DNA of 64,000 bases from Maricaulis sp. (lineage in GTDB: Bacteria > Pseudomonadota > Alphaproteobacteria > Caulobacterales > Maricaulaceae), in assembly GCF_030149235.1 (NCBI RefSeq), contig NZ_JASBRW010000076.1:1-64000 (forward strand). Direction: 5' to 3'. Shown piece by piece: positions 60,939-64,000 of this stretch; positions within the stretch are counted from its first letter, which is position 1; each line of letters starts with the position of its first letter. The position numbers and the translations under genes are program-made. The notes below the pieces were generated by a model. The model did no database searches. It saw only the letters and a program-made list of their open reading frames with translations, and was not told the DNA's origin.

Positions 60939-62424
60939 TATTGTCCGCCGCCGCGCTGCACTCGGGCCGGACCGGACGGCCTTCCACACAGTCGAAACCG
61001 GTGAGCGGGTCAGCTATGCGCAACTGGAAGAGCGAAGCGCCCGCGCCGCCAGCCTGATCGCCGGCCTCGGCGTCCGTCATGGCGACCGGGTCTCCATCCT
61101 GTGCCGCAACCGGGTCGAGTTCTTCGAACTCATGTTTGCCTGCGCCAAGCTCGGCGCCATCCTGGTGCCGCTGAACTGGCGCATGCCCGGAGCCGAACTC
61201 AAGGGCCTGATCGAGGATTGTACCCCGGCGCTCATGGTGACCGGTGCGGAAGACCGTGAAGCGGCCGCTATCGCCATCGCGGGACGTGCCACCCCGATCC
61301 TTGATCTCGACGCGGACTATGCGCAACAGCGCGACAGCGCCGCGCCGCATCCGGGCCGCACCGGCTGGCCCGAGGATGAAACCTGGTACCTGATCTATAC
61401 CTCCGGCACGACGGGGCGGCCCAAGGGCGTCATCCAGACCTATGGCATGGCGATGATCAACTACATCAATATCGGCCAGGCCATCGGCCTGCGCGGTGAG
61501 GATGCGACGCTCAACTTCCTGCCGCTCTTCCATACCGCCGGGATCAATCTGCACACCCTGCCGGTGCTGATCGCCGGCGGGCTGGTGCATATCCTGCCCG
61601 GCTTCGAGCCGGGCCCGATGCTCAAACTGATCGATGAGGGCGCGCTGGACGTCTTCATCGGCGTGCCCGCCTGTTATCGCGGCCTCATCCTGCATGAGGA
61701 CTTTGCCAAGACCGATCTGACCCGGCTGCGCCACTGGGCCTGCGGCGGGGCCCCGCTGCCCGATATCCTCGTCGAGCAATTCGCCGAGCGTGGTGCCGTG
61801 GTCTGCAATGGCTTCGGCATGACCGAAACCGGCCCGACCGCCTTCCTCGTCGACCCCGAACGGGCGCTGGAGAAAATCGGCTCGGTCGGCAAACCCCAGG
61901 TGATGATCGATGCACGGATCGCCTCGGATGACGGCAAACCCGTGCCCCAGGGCGAGACCGGGGAGATCCAGTTCTTCGGACCGGGCCTGACGCCGGGCTA
62001 TTGGAACCGGCCGGAGGAAACCGAGAAACTCTTTACTCCGGACGGCTGGCTGAAAAGCGGCGATCTGGGCCGGTTCGACGCCGATGGCTATTGCTTCGTC
62101 GCCGGCCGGATCAAGGAGATGTATATTTCCGGCGGTGAGAATGTGTATCCGGCGGAAGTCGAGAATATCCTGCATGAGCACCCCGCCGTGCTCGAAGCCG
62201 CCATTACCGGTATCGCCGACGAGAAGTGGGGCGAGGTGGGATGTGCCCACATCATGCTCCGCCCGAACCAGACGGCGACGGAAGACGATCTGCGCGCCTG
62301 GTGCCGCGAACGCCTCGCCGCCTACAAGGTCCCGAAATACGTGCACTTTGCCGCCGATTTCCCGCGCACAGCCGCCGGCAAGGTGCAAAAACACCTGCTC
62401 CCGGTTCCGGAGACGGCGCAGTGA
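60928..62424 (+). CDS. Acyl-CoA synthetase (AMP-forming)
   Basis: Activates a carboxylic acid to its CoA ester. 498 residues from ATG 60928 (GGGAGG upstream). The P-loop-like YTSGTTGRPKGV, GMTETGP, SGDLGRFDADGY and the C-terminal catalytic lysine in RTAAGKVQKHLL are intact. Length and wording fit medium/long-chain or aryl acids; the substrate is not readable. It overlaps both neighbours. Confidence 0.93.
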   Translation: MITDIVRRRAALGPDRTAFHTVETGERVSYAQLEERSARAASLIAGLGVRHGDRVSILCRNRVEFFELMFACAKLGAILVPLNWRMPGAELKGLIEDCTPALMVTGAEDREAAAIAIAGRATPILDLDADYAQQRDSAAPHPGRTGWPEDETWYLIYTSGTTGRPKGVIQTYGMAMINYINIGQAIGLRGEDATLNFLPLFHTAGINLHTLPVLIAGGLVHILPGFEPGPMLKLIDEGALDVFIGVPACYRGLILHEDFAKTDLTRLRHWACGGAPLPDILVEQFAERGAVVCNGFGMTETGPTAFLVDPERALEKIGSVGKPQVMIDARIASDDGKPVPQGETGEIQFFGPGLTPGYWNRPEETEKLFTPDGWLKSGDLGRFDADGYCFVAGRIKEMYISGGENVYPAEVENILHEHPAVLEAAITGIADEKWGEVGCAHIMLRPNQTATEDDLRAWCRERLAAYKVPKYVHFAADFPRTAAGKVQKHLLPVPETAQ

Positions 62425-62792
62425 AACAGGCGTCGCTGATCCGCTCTTTCCGGCAAAGCGACTTTGATGCGTTCGCCGCCCTGTCCGGCGACGACAATGC
62501 CATCCACACCGATCCGGACTTCGCCGCCCGCACCCGGTTCGGCAAGACCGTGGCGCATGGCGCCATGCTGTGCGCGGTCCTGCGCGGCCTCGTCGACCAG
62601 CTTGTGCCCGGTGGCCGGCAGCTTCGCCAGTCGACCATGTACCCGGCCCCCTCCCCGGTTGATGAGGTCCTGCGTTTCCAGGCGGAGATCACGGCGGAAG
62701 ACGAAAACCGCGTCGTCATCGACCTGCTGGTCCAGCGCGTCGCCGATGGCGAGACGACTTGCACAGGACAGACGGAGATCGCGCGCGGATGA
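62421..62792 (+). CDS. MaoC-like (R)-specific enoyl-CoA hydratase
   Basis: 123 residues from GTG 62421, which overlaps the ligase stop. The hotdog fold has the hydratase motif GDDNAIHTDPDFAARTRFGKTVAHG with the Asp/His pair, quoted as DNAIHTDPDFA and VAHGAML. It hydrates or dehydrates an enoyl-CoA. Coupled to the next gene by ATGA. Confidence 0.9.
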   Translation: MKQASLIRSFRQSDFDAFAALSGDDNAIHTDPDFAARTRFGKTVAHGAMLCAVLRGLVDQLVPGGRQLRQSTMYPAPSPVDEVLRFQAEITAEDENRVVIDLLVQRVADGETTCTGQTEIARG

Positions 62793-63166
62793 CACAGCTG
62801 GAACTCGGACAGCGCGCCGAACGCCGGCGCCGTTTCAACACCACGGACGCCGAAACCCTGCGCCAAATCACCGGTGCTGCCACCCCGGCGGGCGCGGTGC
62901 CCGAGGCTCTGATCAATGCCCTGTTTTCCGACCTGCTTGGCGTCGACTTGCCCGGACGCGGTACCAACTACCTGAAACAGGAAACAGAATTCCTCGCCGC
63001 AGTACCGCTTGACCAGGACATCATCGCCGAGATCGAGATCATCCGCCTGCGTCCGGACAAGCATCTGGTCGACCTGTCCACCACCTGCCGCCTGGCCAAC
63101 GGAACCCCGCTCGCCAGCGGCCGGGCATTGGTTCTGGCCAAGGATGTGGACGGCGCCTGGGGCTAG
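62789..63166 (+). CDS. Small hotdog-fold protein (MaoC-like or thioesterase-like)
   Basis: 125 residues. The first 35 residues are charged, then a short hotdog-like core contains LINALFSDLLGVDLPGRGTNYLKQ and the repeating beta segment EIEIIRLRPDKHLVDLSTTC. It lacks the clear Asp/His motif of the upstream protein, so it may be a partner subunit of a heteromeric hydratase. ATG overlaps the previous stop. Confidence 0.7.
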   Translation: MTQLELGQRAERRRRFNTTDAETLRQITGAATPAGAVPEALINALFSDLLGVDLPGRGTNYLKQETEFLAAVPLDQDIIAEIEIIRLRPDKHLVDLSTTCRLANGTPLASGRALVLAKDVDGAWG

Positions 63167-63218
63167 TGCAACCAAGGGGTTATTGCCAATTGGGCCCAGC
63201 TATGGAAACTGCCGCGCC

Positions 63219-64000
63219 ATGTTGGCACTTGCTCCCAAATCCGCCGTCGAGACCCGCGACGCGATCATCATCGGCGGCGGTCACAACGGCCTCGTCTGCG
63301 CCGCCTACCTCGCTGAAGCCGGCCTCAAGGTCACCGTGCTGGAACAGCGCGACGTCGTCGGCGGCGCTGCGGTCACCGAGGAATTTCACCCGGGATTTCG
63401 CAATTCCGTGGCCTCCTACACGGTGTCGCTGCTCAATCCGAAAGTGATCGCGGACCTCGATCTGCATCATTACGGCCTGAAGATCGTCGAGCGAAAGGTG
63501 AGCAATTTCCTGCCCCTGGATGATGGCTACCTGCTCGCGGGAGAGGGCCTGACGCACGACCAGGTCGCCAAGTTTTCCAAGGCCGATGCTGCCAAGCTGG
63601 ACGCGTTCAACACCCGGCTCGACGCCATCGCCGACACGCTGCGGCAGCTGGTACTGGAAACCCCGCCCAATCTGCGTGAAGGCGGCTGGCTGTCGGCTCT
63701 GCCCGAACTGATCAAGGTAGCCGGCCTGGGCGGGCGCCTCAGCGGCATGCCCATGGGGACCAAGCGCGACCTGCTGGACCTGTTCTCCAAATCGGCCGGC
63801 GACTGGCTTGATGGGTGGTTCGACAGCGAGCCGATAAAGGCCCTGCTCGGCTTTGACAGCGTGGTCGGTAATTATGCCAGCCCCTACACGCCCGGCTCAG
63901 CCTATGTACTGCTCCACCACGTCTTCGGTGAGGTCAATGGCAAGAAGGGCAGCTGGGGCCACGCCATTGGCGGCATGGGCGCGATCACCCAGGCCATGGC
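63219..64000 (+). CDS. Phytoene dehydrogenase-like FAD oxidoreductase (3' truncated by window)
   Basis: The 260 codons seen are open from ATG 63219 to the window end. The FAD loop IIIGGGHNGLVCAAYLAEAG at about 16-34 is followed by VTVLEQRDVVGGAAVTEE, and later by NYASPYTPGSAYVLLHH and HAIGGMGAITQ. This fits the NAD(P)/FAD-dependent (PYROXD2-like) branch of the phytoene dehydrogenase family, not true carotenoid enzymes. It starts 52 nt after the hotdog gene, probably in the same operon. Function unknown. Confidence 0.85.
   Translation, partial: MLALAPKSAVETRDAIIIGGGHNGLVCAAYLAEAGLKVTVLEQRDVVGGAAVTEEFHPGFRNSVASYTVSLLNPKVIADLDLHHYGLKIVERKVSNFLPLDDGYLLAGEGLTHDQVAKFSKADAAKLDAFNTRLDAIADTLRQLVLETPPNLREGGWLSALPELIKVAGLGGRLSGMPMGTKRDLLDLFSKSAGDWLDGWFDSEPIKALLGFDSVVGNYASPYTPGSAYVLLHHVFGEVNGKKGSWGHAIGGMGAITQAM

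Noticed and set aside
1-64000. tRNA or rRNA genes, prophage, transposase or integrase
   Set aside because: Gaps between genes are short, none shows a cloverleaf or rRNA sequence, and no phage or transposase motifs were seen on either strand.

Overview
The window is GC-rich, densely packed alphaproteobacterial chromosome. It most resembles a marine Caulobacterales member of the Maricaulis group. The strongest pointer is the arginine operon, which encodes a fused acetylglutamate kinase/N-acetyltransferase (the enzyme class structurally characterised from Maricaulis maris) beside an acetylornithine-type carbamoyltransferase. Two TonB-dependent receptors, an imuA-imuB-dnaE2 cassette with an alphaproteobacterial LexA box, and fdsGBACD formate dehydrogenase genes fit this placement. 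I saw no rRNA, tRNA, CRISPR, prophage or complete insertion sequence.

Layout. 1-6.6 kb: polyamine block. A 5'-truncated PLP decarboxylase, speD and speE run on +; the putrescine route aguA - serine hydrolase - aguB runs on -. 6.6-12 kb: a large Oar-like TonB receptor and a divergent ArnT-like glycosyltransferase. 11.8-15.1 kb: arginine operon (carbamoyltransferase, NAGS-kinase fusion, argC). 15.3-21.2 kb: kdsB, a histidine phosphatase, an alpha/beta hydrolase, a spinster-type MFS transporter and a secreted M28 peptidase. 21.3-24.5 kb: three tandem HTH-PAS-like regulators, divergent from a PiT-like permease. 24.6-32.1 kb: NAD-linked formate dehydrogenase fdsG-B-A-C-D followed by formate-tetrahydrofolate ligase. 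32.2-37.5 kb: a fourth related HTH regulator, then a 2-oxoacid:ferredoxin oxidoreductase (beta, alpha) with a GltD-like FAD/Fe-S protein. 37.8-38.5 kb: PPK2. 38.5-45.9 kb: LysR regulator and a sulfate assimilation operon (cysG, DUF2849, cysI, DUF934-cysH fusion, cysteine synthase, ferredoxin-NADP reductase). 46-52.2 kb: SOS mutasome imuA, imuB, DUF559 gene, dnaE2. 52.3-56.2 kb: MCP, orphan HicA-like protein, BlaI-like protein, alpha/beta hydrolase. 56.2-64 kb: second TonB receptor with a hydrolase, a divergent TetR regulator and an acyl-CoA gene string (enoyl-CoA hydratase, CoA ligase, two hotdog/MaoC-like proteins), then a phytoene-dehydrogenase-like oxidoreductase that runs off the end.

How the parts work together. 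Translational coupling (ATGA, TGATG or 0-8 nt junctions) is pervasive and marks operons for polyamines, arginine, formate oxidation, oxoacid oxidation, sulfur assimilation and acyl-CoA metabolism. The span 21.3-37.5 kb is low-potential redox and one-carbon machinery interleaved with four related HTH regulators. The least expected items are: the regulator array; a perfect hairpin that covers the fdsG ribosome binding site; the DUF934-CysH fusion; a DUF559 gene with palindromic repeats lodged inside the mutasome operon; and an 18-base element shared by the upstream regions of a TonB receptor and an MCP.
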